Below, one piece after another: positions 57,277 through 64,000 of a DNA stretch of 64,000 bases. Each line of letters begins with the position of its first letter. Within the stretch, counting starts at the first letter, position 1. Position numbers and translations under genes: made by a program. The DNA lies in assembly GCA_001465015.1 (NCBI GenBank), contig LNEO01000254.1, positions 1 to 64,000 on the forward strand. The letters are read 5' to 3'. Below the pieces are notes generated by a model, which ran no database searches, had not been told where the DNA came from, and was given only the letters and a program-made list of their open reading frames with translations. This stretch comes from Deltaproteobacteria bacterium Ga0077539 (GTDB lineage Bacteria; Myxococcota_A; Polyangia; Polyangiales; Ga0077539).

Positions 57277-57672
57277 ATGCGCGCAGGTATCGCCACTGCC
57301 ATCGCTCTCGCGGCCCTCGCTTCGGCCGGCTGCAAGAACCAGAAGCTCACCTTCGAGAGCGTCAATCCGTCTTCCGGTCGCCTCGGCGGCAACGAAGAGG
57401 TCCGCATTCGCGGGACTGGCTTCGGCCAGCTCGGCAATTTGCAGGACGTTCGCTTCGGTGGCCGCGCGGCCACCAACGTCGGCGTTCAGGGCGACGACAC
57501 GATCGTGTTGACCTCGCCCGAAGCGCGCGACGAAGACGCCAATCGCGCCATCGACATCACGCTGCTCTCGTCCGACGGCCGAAGCATCGTGCTGAAGAGC
57601 GCGTTCACGTATCGACCGGGCGCCGCTGGCGGCCCGGCGGGCCCCAACGACGACCTCCGTCGTCGACTCTGA
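57277..57672 (+). CDS. IPT/TIG-domain lipoprotein
   Basis: A 131-residue lipoprotein (lipobox ALASAGC, Cys19) with one immunoglobulin-like IPT/TIG domain: FESVNPSSGRLGGNEEVRIR, GTGFGQLGNLQDVRFGGRAA, DTIVLTSPEARDED and IVLKSAFTYRPG give the full strand order. It ends with a short Gly/Pro-rich tail. Such small lipoproteins probably bind carbohydrate or other envelope proteins. The stop is 8 bases from the convergent CAP-domain gene. Confidence 0.8.
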   Translation: MRAGIATAIALAALASAGCKNQKLTFESVNPSSGRLGGNEEVRIRGTGFGQLGNLQDVRFGGRAATNVGVQGDDTIVLTSPEARDEDANRAIDITLLSSDGRSIVLKSAFTYRPGAAGGPAGPNDDLRRRL

Positions 57673-57679
57673 TCCGCGT

Positions 57680-59290
57680 CTACCTCGGATAACCGAGGAT
57701 GTAGACGACGAAGATCGAGTTCGGTGCGACGCCGGCGCGCGATCCCTGCGCGACGCCAATGCCGATCCCCGAGATCTCGTAGTTGAGCAAGGGCTCGAGC
57801 CCCGTGGCGTCTTCGAGGTTTGTCACGATCGTGGCGAGCACCTCGATGCGGCGAAACATCAGTCCGCCGCGGGACGCTTCGCGATTGGCGTTTTGCACCA
57901 CGGTCTGTTGGCTCGGAGCGCCGGCGCTAAAGAACGACTGCGCGGTGCGCGCGGCGATGTCCATGAGCTGCGGACGCGCGACGAGCTGCGAGACGCCTCG
58001 GCGCTGCCGCGTCTGGTTGACGCGATCGATGATTCGCTGCGGCGCCGCAGCGGTGTCGAGCGCGGCGGCGACCTCGATGAAGTTCTGCGTCACGATGAAG
58101 CCTCCGGACGAGCCGGGGTCGACAACGGTCCCGATGCCAACGTGCGTGACGCGATCGTTCTCGATGTTGGCGCGGTGTCCTGGGGACTCCATCAGCCCGT
58201 GGTGGATCTCTTCGCTCGAGGAGCCGCGGCCGATGTTCTCGAGGACGATTCCGCTCTGGATTCCCGCGGCCGCAATGCGATCGCCTGGAGTTCGTCCCGC
58301 TTGATTGTTGTGCGCGAAGTATCGGCTGCGCGCCATGTCTTCGCTGTGCGCCGCCGCCACTTGCGAGAGCGGCGGCATGAGCTGCAGCGCGGGGCGACCA
58401 CGGGTGCGACGAACCTCGTTGATCCGCGCGAACAAGCGCTCGGAGACCTGCGCGGGCTGCTCGTTCGATGGCGTGACCGTCTCTTCGATCGCCGACGGCG
58501 GCTCGACGTCGACGTACACCGGAAAGTTCGCGACGACCGTCGTCCCGCCAGCGCCCGAAGCGAGGATCTCCACCTGCCAGGTCCCGCGCGTCCTGGTCGG
58601 AAACTGCGCGACGAACGACGGCCCCTCGCCCAGCCCGAAGCGCTCGTTGCGGCCCGATGGGTCGGTGATGGCGAGCTCGGGGTTATTGTGATTCGCCAGC
58701 AAATTTCCACGAAGTTGCACACGAGCCCCCGTCACCGCGCGCCGAGGGACGTCCCCCTCGAACGTCACGCGCCGCTGCGCCAACAAGACAGCGACGACGC
58801 GCGTTCCGTCGGAGGCGCGCGAGACGCCAACTCCGACGCGGTTGTAGCCCTGCCCTGCAGCGTCGCGCGCGACCGCGTCGGCGACAGCAGACGGCGGAAC
58901 ATCAGCGTTGGCCGTCACCAGCGCGAGCGCCGGCTGCGGATCGAGCACCCCGACGTTCCACGAAATCGACTGCACTGCGCGCGCGGTCGGAGCGCGATGG
59001 CCGCGGTCGTTGCCCACGCGCTGCGCCACGATCGCCGCCGCTTCCGTGAGCCCGCGATCGACCGCGAGGCGAAGCTGCGCGCGGGTTCCGCCTTCGATCG
59101 CGCTGGCGAAGTACGGCGCGAGCTCGCCGTTCGGCGTCGGATCCGCGTCGCTCAGCGCGCGATACCCGGGCCCCGAGGCGAGCTGCCCCGGTCGCCCCAC
59201 GACGCCCGTCGCGCTCGAGCCCGGACAGCCAGCGACCAGCACGAGCGCGAGCACCGGCGCGATTCGGTATCGACTGCTCGGGTGTCTCAC
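57680..59290 (-). CDS. CAP-domain (SCP/PR-1) lipoprotein
   Basis: A 536-residue exported lipoprotein (LVLVAGC, Cys about 22) built from an unknown N-terminal part, a beta-sandwich region ([29 protein letters not shown]), and a CAP/SCP superfamily domain from about 285 ([56 protein letters not shown]) with both conserved His and the Glu. A second, decayed CAP-like copy follows ([20 protein letters not shown]). CAP proteins bind lipids or act extracellularly. The GTG start overlaps the stop of the upstream acetyltransferase gene (GTGA). Confidence 0.85.
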   Translation of the reverse strand: MRHPSSRYRIAPVLALVLVAGCPGSSATGVVGRPGQLASGPGYRALSDADPTPNGELAPYFASAIEGGTRAQLRLAVDRGLTEAAAIVAQRVGNDRGHRAPTARAVQSISWNVGVLDPQPALALVTANADVPPSAVADAVARDAAGQGYNRVGVGVSRASDGTRVVAVLLAQRRVTFEGDVPRRAVTGARVQLRGNLLANHNNPELAITDPSGRNERFGLGEGPSFVAQFPTRTRGTWQVEILASGAGGTTVVANFPVYVDVEPPSAIEETVTPSNEQPAQVSERLFARINEVRRTRGRPALQLMPPLSQVAAAHSEDMARSRYFAHNNQAGRTPGDRIAAAGIQSGIVLENIGRGSSSEEIHHGLMESPGHRANIENDRVTHVGIGTVVDPGSSGGFIVTQNFIEVAAALDTAAAPQRIIDRVNQTRQRRGVSQLVARPQLMDIAARTAQSFFSAGAPSQQTVVQNANREASRGGLMFRRIEVLATIVTNLEDATGLEPLLNYEISGIGIGVAQGSRAGVAPNSIFVVYILGYPR

Positions 59291-59874
59291 GCGCTCGCTC
59301 CGACTTCGCGCAGCCCCGCGTCGGTCTTCTCGAAGCGACGCTGACAGACCAGACACTGGAGGCTCTCGTTGAGCTTCTCGCCGCACCGGCACATCCAGCC
59401 GATTCGCTTCGCCGGAACGCCCGCGACCAACGCAAACGCAGGGACATCCTTGGTCACGACGGCGCCCGCTGCGACGAAGGCGCCCTCTCCAACCGAGTGT
59501 CCACAGACGATCGTCGCGTTGGCGCCGATCGAAGCGCCGCGACGCACGACCGTGTCACGAAAGTCGTCTTTGCGTGGAAAAGCGCTGCGCGGATTGTTGA
59601 CGTTGGTGAACACCGCCGAGGGCCCCACGAACACGTCGTCCTCGAGCGTGACGTTGTCGTAGACGCTCACGTTGTTCTGGATCCGCACGTTGTCGCCGAT
59701 GCTGACTCGATTGCCGACGAAGCAGTTTTGACCGAGCACGCAGCGCTTGCCGATCCGGGCGCCCGCGCTCACGTGACAGAAATGCCAGATCTTCGTCCCC
59801 TCGCCGATCGTCGCCCCATCGTCGGCGTACGAGCTCGGATGGACGAACACCGTGGAGTGCTTTTCGTTACTCAT
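59287..59874 (-). CDS. Left-handed beta-helix N-acetyltransferase (WlbB/WbpD-like) with zinc ribbon
   Basis: Hexapeptide-repeat acyltransferase, 195 residues, like the UDP-2-acetamido-3-amino-sugar N-acetyltransferases of O-antigen synthesis (WlbB/WbpD). Coils include [74 protein letters not shown] and [20 protein letters not shown], followed by [19 protein letters not shown]-terminal zinc-ribbon-like module ([17 protein letters not shown]) is a common add-on. The ATG at 59874 is preferred; one at 59931 would add 19 residues. No other O-antigen genes are near; it overlaps the CAP gene by GTGA. Confidence 0.88.
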   Translation of the reverse strand: MSNEKHSTVFVHPSSYADDGATIGEGTKIWHFCHVSAGARIGKRCVLGQNCFVGNRVSIGDNVRIQNNVSVYDNVTLEDDVFVGPSAVFTNVNNPRSAFPRKDDFRDTVVRRGASIGANATIVCGHSVGEGAFVAAGAVVTKDVPAFALVAGVPAKRIGWMCRCGEKLNESLQCLVCQRRFEKTDAGLREVGASA

Positions 59875-59951
59875 GATCTTTGCTGTCGATGCCGCTGAAG
59901 AACCTGAAAAAAGAGGCTCTTCGCGGATCATACCATTGCCGCAACCGCGGC

Positions 59952-60359
59952 TCAGCGTCTACGCGGGACCCGCACGAAGGCGCGCAGCGTCCGATGCGCG
60001 GTCACCGCGACGCCCCCGTCCTCGACGCTCAACACGATCGAGCTGGCCCCTTGGTCCGCGCTCACCCCGAGGTGCGGCGGCGGCGGCGACGGCGGCTCGC
60101 TTCGAGAGCGCTCGCGAATCCCCGCGTCGTTCGGGAGCACGCCGTGACGAATCACGCCCTGGATCTCGTCGCGGGTTCGACCGGCGACGCGCTCGCCGGC
60201 CACCCGCATTTCGTCGCCGAATTCAACGGCCTCTGGCGTCGTCGCGATTCGCTTGGCGTGATCGAAGAGCGTTCGTCGACCGATCGGAACGAAGAAGAAG
60301 ACGTACGCCGCGACGAGCGTCACAAACGCAGAGCCGACCCAGCGCGCGAGCTTGAACAT
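59952..60359 (-). CDS. Small membrane-anchored protein, hypothetical
   Basis: A 135-residue protein with an N-terminal membrane segment ([16 protein letters not shown], 12-27), then a soluble domain containing [20 protein letters not shown], a Pro-rich stretch ([14 protein letters not shown]) and a beta-like C-terminal part ([20 protein letters not shown]). No family recognised. Located 77 bases upstream of the acetyltransferase gene on the same strand, it may belong to that operon. Confidence 0.6.
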   Translation of the reverse strand: MFKLARWVGSAFVTLVAAYVFFFVPIGRRTLFDHAKRIATTPEAVEFGDEMRVAGERVAGRTRDEIQGVIRHGVLPNDAGIRERSRSEPPSPPPPHLGVSADQGASSIVLSVEDGGVAVTAHRTLRAFVRVPRRR

Positions 60360-60434
60360 CGATCGCTGACCGGTACGCGCGCGCGGGGGATCACGGCAAA
60401 TTTTCGACAGCGATCGGCCGAGCGCGAAGCTCGC

Positions 60435-61586
60435 CTAGCGTGCCAGCGTCCGAAGCCTTCGCGCAGCCTCGTCGAGGACTGAGTCCTCTTTCGCGAAGCA
60501 GAAGCGAGCGAGGGTCTCGCCGACCGGGTCGACGAAGAAGGACGTTCCCGGGACGCTCGCCACGCCGCACCGCTCGAGGATCGTCATCGAGGCTTCTTTC
60601 GCTGTTCGCTTTTCGAGCGAGCGCACGTCGGCGAGGACGTAGTACGCCCCTTGCGGCTCGAACGGCTCGAGCCCCGCGTCTCGCAGCGCGTCGCAGAGCA
60701 CTCGTCGCTTGCGCGCATACGACCGCTGAAGCTCTTCGTAGTACTCGCCAGGCATCGAGAGGCCCGCGACCGCCGCCCACTGCAGCGGCGTCGGCGCGCA
60801 CACGTAGAGCAGGTCGTTGCACACGTTGATCGCCCGAGCGGCCGCTTCGGGCGCGCAGAGATACCCGAGCCTCCAGCCAGTGACGCTGAAGGTCTTGCTG
60901 AACCCGCCCAGCAACACGCACCGCGCTCGCGCGCCCGGACGCGTGGCGAAGGGGACGTGCACGGCGCCGTCGTAGACGAAGTATTCGTAGATCTCGTCGG
61001 TGATCGCCCACAGCTCGTGCGCCTCGAGGCGCGCCGCGATCGCGTCGAGCTCGTCGGGAGAGAACACTTTTCCGCTCGGATTCGAGGGAGAACAAAGCAC
61101 CACGCCGCGGGTCTTGGGAGTGATCGCGCGATCGAGCGCCGCGAGGTCGAAGCGCCAATCGGGCGGCAGCGTGGGCACGAGCACAGGCCGCAGCCCCATC
61201 GCGACGACCGTGTTGTAGTGATAGCCGTAGTACGGCTCGAACAAGATCACTTCGTCGCCGGGCTCGAAGAGCGCCATGCACGCGGCGGCGAAGCCTCCCG
61301 TCGCGCCCGCGGTCACCAGAACTTCGCTCCGAGGGTCGTAGCGAAGCCCGTAGCGGCCGTCGAGCTTGCTCGCGATCGCCTCGCGAAGCGGGGCGATTCC
61401 CTCGGGCTGCGTGTAGATCGCGCGTCCGTCGTCGATCGCTTGCTTCGCGCCGAGCGCGACCGGAGTAGGCGTCGGCAGGTCGCACACTCCCTGTCCGAGG
61501 TTGATCCCGTTGACGGCGTCGCACGCGCGCGTCATCGAGCGGATGTCCGAGATCGCGAGCCCCTCGATTCGCCTGCCGATTCGCAT
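60435..61586 (-). CDS. PLP-dependent aminotransferase (class I/II, YbdL/KAT-like)
   Basis: Fold-type I aminotransferase of 383 residues, likely using methionine, glutamine or aromatic amino acids, as in YbdL and kynurenine aminotransferase. Landmarks: INLGQGVCDLPTPTPV near the N-terminus, YTQPEGIAPLREAIASKL, VTAGATGGFAAACMALFEPG, CSPSNPSGKVFSPDELDAIA, ITDEIYEYFVYDG and the PLP-binding GGFSKTFSVTGWRLGYLCAP with the Schiff-base Lys. The C-terminus has RFCFAKEDSVLDEAARRL with the substrate-binding Arg. It is alone on the minus strand. Confidence 0.92.
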   Translation of the reverse strand: MRIGRRIEGLAISDIRSMTRACDAVNGINLGQGVCDLPTPTPVALGAKQAIDDGRAIYTQPEGIAPLREAIASKLDGRYGLRYDPRSEVLVTAGATGGFAAACMALFEPGDEVILFEPYYGYHYNTVVAMGLRPVLVPTLPPDWRFDLAALDRAITPKTRGVVLCSPSNPSGKVFSPDELDAIAARLEAHELWAITDEIYEYFVYDGAVHVPFATRPGARARCVLLGGFSKTFSVTGWRLGYLCAPEAAARAINVCNDLLYVCAPTPLQWAAVAGLSMPGEYYEELQRSYARKRRVLCDALRDAGLEPFEPQGAYYVLADVRSLEKRTAKEASMTILERCGVASVPGTSFFVDPVGETLARFCFAKEDSVLDEAARRLRTLAR

Positions 61587-61624
61587 GGCGCCGAGCGTAC
61601 ACCCGTTGCGAGCGATCGGACGAC

Positions 61625-62371
61625 TCAGCGAGTCGCGAGCCTCGGCGGGACCGGCCGCATCACGGAGAGCGTCTTCATCGAGGCTCGCTCGAGCTCTTCG
61701 GAGGTGCCCGCGTGCAAACCGTCCGGCACCTCGACGCGATATCCCCGCATCAGCGCGTCAGCCGCGGTCGTAAACACCTGGAGCTCCGTCGCGCATCCCG
61801 TGATCTCGAGGGTGCCGACCGACAGGCGCTCGAGCTGTCGATCGAGATCCGAATCGAAGAAGCCAGAGTACGTTCGGTGCGGAACGATCACGTCTCCGTC
61901 CTGCGGAGTCAGCTCGCTCACCATCTGCCAGCCCGTCGTGCCAGCGACCGCGTGGATCGGCCAGTGCTCGAGATCCGGGTCGCCCTCTTCGTGAAAATCG
62001 TGGACGAACACGATGGGATCACCGTCGCGCCGCGCTCTGGCCACGCGGTCGGCGAGCGCTCCGATGATCTCACGCGCCCGCGGAATAAAGAGCGGACGCC
62101 CCGGCGTGAGATAGTCTTGAATCATGTCGATGATCACGAGCGCCTTTCGCGCCGTGACCGGTCGCGCGGCGATGGCATCGATCAATCGCGCCCGAAGCGC
62201 GGGCGGAGGATCGGTCGCACGGGTCGTGGCGAGCGCGTACTCGGCCAGCGCTTCGCGGGTCGCGTTGACCTCCTCTGCCAGCGAACGCGCTGGCAGCACA
62301 GCGTCGAGCACGCGACGAGGCGTCGCGCTCAGCGCAAGGTCCAAGGTGAGGTCATCGTCAGGAGCAACCAT
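61625..62371 (-). CDS. Isochorismatase-like protein with anti-sigma-like N-terminus and altered triad
   Basis: A 248-residue protein. The C-terminal domain (76-248) is an isochorismatase/cysteine-hydrolase fold: ALVIIDMIQDYLTPGRPL with Asp82, HWPIHAVAGTTGWQMVSEL, and TGCATELQVFTTAADALMRG. The usual catalytic Lys is His165 (VPHRTYSGFF) and the nucleophilic Cys position is Gln198; the only Cys here is Cys193, five residues earlier. The first 75 residues (TLDLALSATPRRVLDAVL, EEVNATREALAEYAL, PPPALRARLIDAI) resemble the N-terminal adaptor of RskA/ChrR-type anti-sigma factors. It may be a regulator or scaffold rather than a hydrolase. Confidence 0.8.
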   Translation of the reverse strand: MVAPDDDLTLDLALSATPRRVLDAVLPARSLAEEVNATREALAEYALATTRATDPPPALRARLIDAIAARPVTARKALVIIDMIQDYLTPGRPLFIPRAREIIGALADRVARARRDGDPIVFVHDFHEEGDPDLEHWPIHAVAGTTGWQMVSELTPQDGDVIVPHRTYSGFFDSDLDRQLERLSVGTLEITGCATELQVFTTAADALMRGYRVEVPDGLHAGTSEELERASMKTLSVMRPVPPRLATR

Positions 62372-62495
62372 CGGAGATCCAAAAGACCGATAGGTCGATT
62401 GTCGCACGTCGAGCGGCCGAAGTCCCGCGGATTCTACACCTCGAACACGAGGCCAACGCCGGTCGGTTGAGCGCTGTACGCTTGCGCCGTCACCG

Positions 62496-63629
62496 GTGGA
62501 TTTCCTTCGCCAGCTCCGAGCCGTCACATTCGCCGCGAGCGCGTGGTTTGTGCCGCTCAGCGCCCAGGCCCACGACACGTCGGTGGCCTTTCTCGACCTG
62601 ACGATCGACGCCGACACGGTCCGTGTCGAGGCCAAACTGCACGGAGACGACCTCGGCGCCGCTGTCGGACGATCTCCGCTCGAGCGCCCCTCCCGTGAGA
62701 TCGCGCTCGCCCGCGCCGAGAGCGCAACGCGGTACGTCGCTGCCCGCGTCACCATCACGCACGCGTCGCGTCCGTGCGAGCTCGTCACGACGCGCCCCGC
62801 CGAGGTGCTTTCTGCGCAGGACGGATCGTATCGACTCGCCGTCCGCTACGACGTCCGTTGTCCGAGGGTCATCGACGACCTCGAAATCCGCGACGACCTC
62901 TTCTTCGACATCGACGACAACCACCGAGCCTTCGCGCGAGCGCGAGCATTTGGCGCGACCTTCGAGAAGGTCTTCGGGGTCTACGACCGACGCTGGCGCG
63001 TGCAAGGAAGCCCGTCCACCGTCGCCGTGGTTCGTCAGTATCTCTGGCTCGGCGTCGAGCACATCGTCACCGGCTACGACCACCTCGCGTTTCTACTCGC
63101 GCTGCTCGCCTCGCTCGCGGCTCGCGGAACGCGCGCCGGCCTCAAGCCCGCGCTCGCGGTCGTCACGTCGTTCACGCTCGCCCACTCCGTCACGCTCGCG
63201 CTCGCTGCGCTCGGGATCGTTCGCCCTTCTTCGCGCATCGTCGAGAGCACGATCGCGCTCTCGATCGCCGCCGTCGCCGCGATCGACCTCGCGCGGCTTC
63301 GCACGGATCCCGCGGCGAACACTCGCTCGGCCGCGCCCCGGGCAGCGCTCGGATTCAGCTTCGGCCTGGTGCACGGGTTGGGCTTCGCCGGAGCGCTCGG
63401 CGAGCTCGGACTGCCGTCGCGCGCCCTCGTTCGAGCGCTCGCCGCGTTCAACGTCGGCGTCGAGCTCGGACAGCTCGCGCTCGCGGCGCTCGTGTTTCCG
63501 CTGCTCGGTTCGATCGCGACGCGCCTGGGCGACGCGCGCAAATATGAGCGACGCGTCGTTGCGCCCATCGCGCTCGCGCTCGTCGCGCTCGGGCTCTATT
63601 GGTTCGTCTCTCGCGTGCGCGGGGCGTGA
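62496..63629 (+). CDS. HupE/UreJ-family membrane protein with exported N-terminal domain
   Basis: A 377-residue membrane protein. A signal sequence precedes a periplasmic domain (26-165; LDLTIDADTVRVEAKLHGDD, LAVRYDVRCPRVIDDLEIRD). The HupE/UreJ-type membrane part then shows YLWLGVEHIVTGYDHLAFLL, FTLAHSVTLALAALGIV, GFSFGLVHGLGFAGALGELG and AAFNVGVELGQLALAALVF: the His and Glu/Asp residues in these helices are the presumed metal path. HupE and UreJ are nickel or cobalt permeases; the extended exported N-domain form is widespread but its substrate is unproven. The start is GTG 62496. Confidence 0.87.
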   Translation: MDFLRQLRAVTFAASAWFVPLSAQAHDTSVAFLDLTIDADTVRVEAKLHGDDLGAAVGRSPLERPSREIALARAESATRYVAARVTITHASRPCELVTTRPAEVLSAQDGSYRLAVRYDVRCPRVIDDLEIRDDLFFDIDDNHRAFARARAFGATFEKVFGVYDRRWRVQGSPSTVAVVRQYLWLGVEHIVTGYDHLAFLLALLASLAARGTRAGLKPALAVVTSFTLAHSVTLALAALGIVRPSSRIVESTIALSIAAVAAIDLARLRTDPAANTRSAAPRAALGFSFGLVHGLGFAGALGELGLPSRALVRALAAFNVGVELGQLALAALVFPLLGSIATRLGDARKYERRVVAPIALALVALGLYWFVSRVRGA

Positions 63630-63722
63630 TCGCCGTCGAACCACGATTGATCGGCGGACAACTGCGGTAGAGTCCCGCGATTCGCTCGACGCGGACCGCG
63701 CTTCGAGCGCTCGGCGCACACG

Positions 63723-64000
63723 ATGTCTGTCTCCTGGCACCGAAGGGCACCCCTCCCCTGGCTCCTCGCGCTGTGCGCGATCCTCGCGCTGTTCGGCGCG
63801 CATGCGGGTCGGAGCTCCTCGGTGACCGTCGACGACGCAGCGATCACTGTCGCGTACGCGCGCAACATCGCAGACGGCTACGGGCTCGTGCTCTCTCCGA
63901 GAGGCGAGCGCATCGAAGGCGTGACCAGCTTGCTGTGGACGATCGCGATCGCGCCGTCGCGCGTGTTCGGCCTCGGCTTTGCGGCCTTCGCGAAGCTGCT
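63723..64000 (+). CDS. Membrane glycosyltransferase-like protein, 3'-truncated by the window
   Basis: The first 92 codons are present. The product starts MSVSWHRRAPLPWLLALCAI, a membrane segment, and then VTVDDAAITVAYARNIADGY and GLVLSPRGERIEGVTSLLWT, close to the acidic loop of GT-C type enzymes (DDAfI..rYarN...G.G.v.NpG...EGyTn.lW) that add sugars from polyprenyl carriers, such as AftB-type arabinofuranosyltransferases. Such enzymes use lipid-linked sugars like those charged by the DPM1-like protein at 46068-46775. The remainder lies beyond position 64000. Confidence 0.75.
   Translation, partial: MSVSWHRRAPLPWLLALCAILALFGAHAGRSSSVTVDDAAITVAYARNIADGYGLVLSPRGERIEGVTSLLWTIAIAPSRVFGLGFAAFAKL

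Overview
The window is very GC-rich, densely coded chromosomal DNA on both strands. I see no tRNA, rRNA, insertion sequence, phage or CRISPR array. Many lipoproteins, a Hanks-type Ser/Thr kinase followed by a TPR/PEGA protein, a receiver-PATAN (DUF4388) protein, a DUF4349 lipoprotein and beta-propeller lipoproteins point to a myxobacterium-like organism (Myxococcota, probably Polyangiales/Sandaracinaceae). That placement rests on gene content only.

Layout. 1-4.5 kb: an unknown protein, a DppB/DppC permease pair with a Cys-rich lipoprotein, and a divergent NamZ-type (DUF1343) muramidase. 4.6-7.3 kb: a coupled triad of lipoprotein, beta-propeller lipoprotein and diheme cytochrome c lipoprotein. 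7.4-12.1 kb: Ser/Thr kinase, TPR/PEGA protein and Gly-rich lipoprotein. 12.1-18 kb: YbdK-type carboxylate-amine ligase, tetR-sirtuin pair, DUF4349 lipoprotein, a small lipoprotein-like protein, orphan ExbD and a His-rich CDF metal exporter. 18-24 kb: hflX (probable CTG start), a methyltransferase, a 693-base gap with a promoter, structured RNA and strong terminator, a SpoU rRNA methylase and a ThiD-like kinase. 24-31 kb: a lipoprotein, three palindromic 60-bp repeats after clpB, clpB, a four-repeat secreted protein, chorismate mutase and an HPF-like protein coupled to a 56-aa membrane peptide. 31-38 kb: DUF418 protein, a gene fragment, a decapeptide-repeat protein, SWIM-SNF2 helicase and RNase D. 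38-43 kb: an acyl-CoA locus resembling the levulinate (Lva) system, with kinase, DUF6285 protein, acyl-CoA dehydrogenase, dienoyl-CoA reductase-like SDR and crotonase. 43-54 kb: DciA-like protein, BtpA, a DPM1-like glycosyltransferase, two FadL-like porins, several unknown exported proteins and a CapA-like protein. 54-64 kb: a membrane response regulator with PATAN domain, IPT/TIG and CAP-domain lipoproteins, a hexapeptide acetyltransferase, an aminotransferase, an odd isochorismatase fusion, a HupE-like membrane protein and the start of a GT-C-like membrane protein cut by the window end.

Gene coupling is frequent (ATGA, GTGA and TGATG overlaps). Many first genes lack a Shine-Dalgarno sequence but carry a TAnnnT-like -10 box 6-15 bases before the start codon, suggesting widespread leaderless transcription. 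The leads I would follow first are the structured RNA and terminator before the SpoU gene, the Lva-like locus, the lipoprotein-propeller-cytochrome triad, a shared ECF-like promoter motif before two adjacent lipoprotein genes, the CTG start of hflX, and two enzymes (ThiD-like, isochorismatase-like) that lack their usual catalytic residues. All function calls come from reading motifs; no database search was run.
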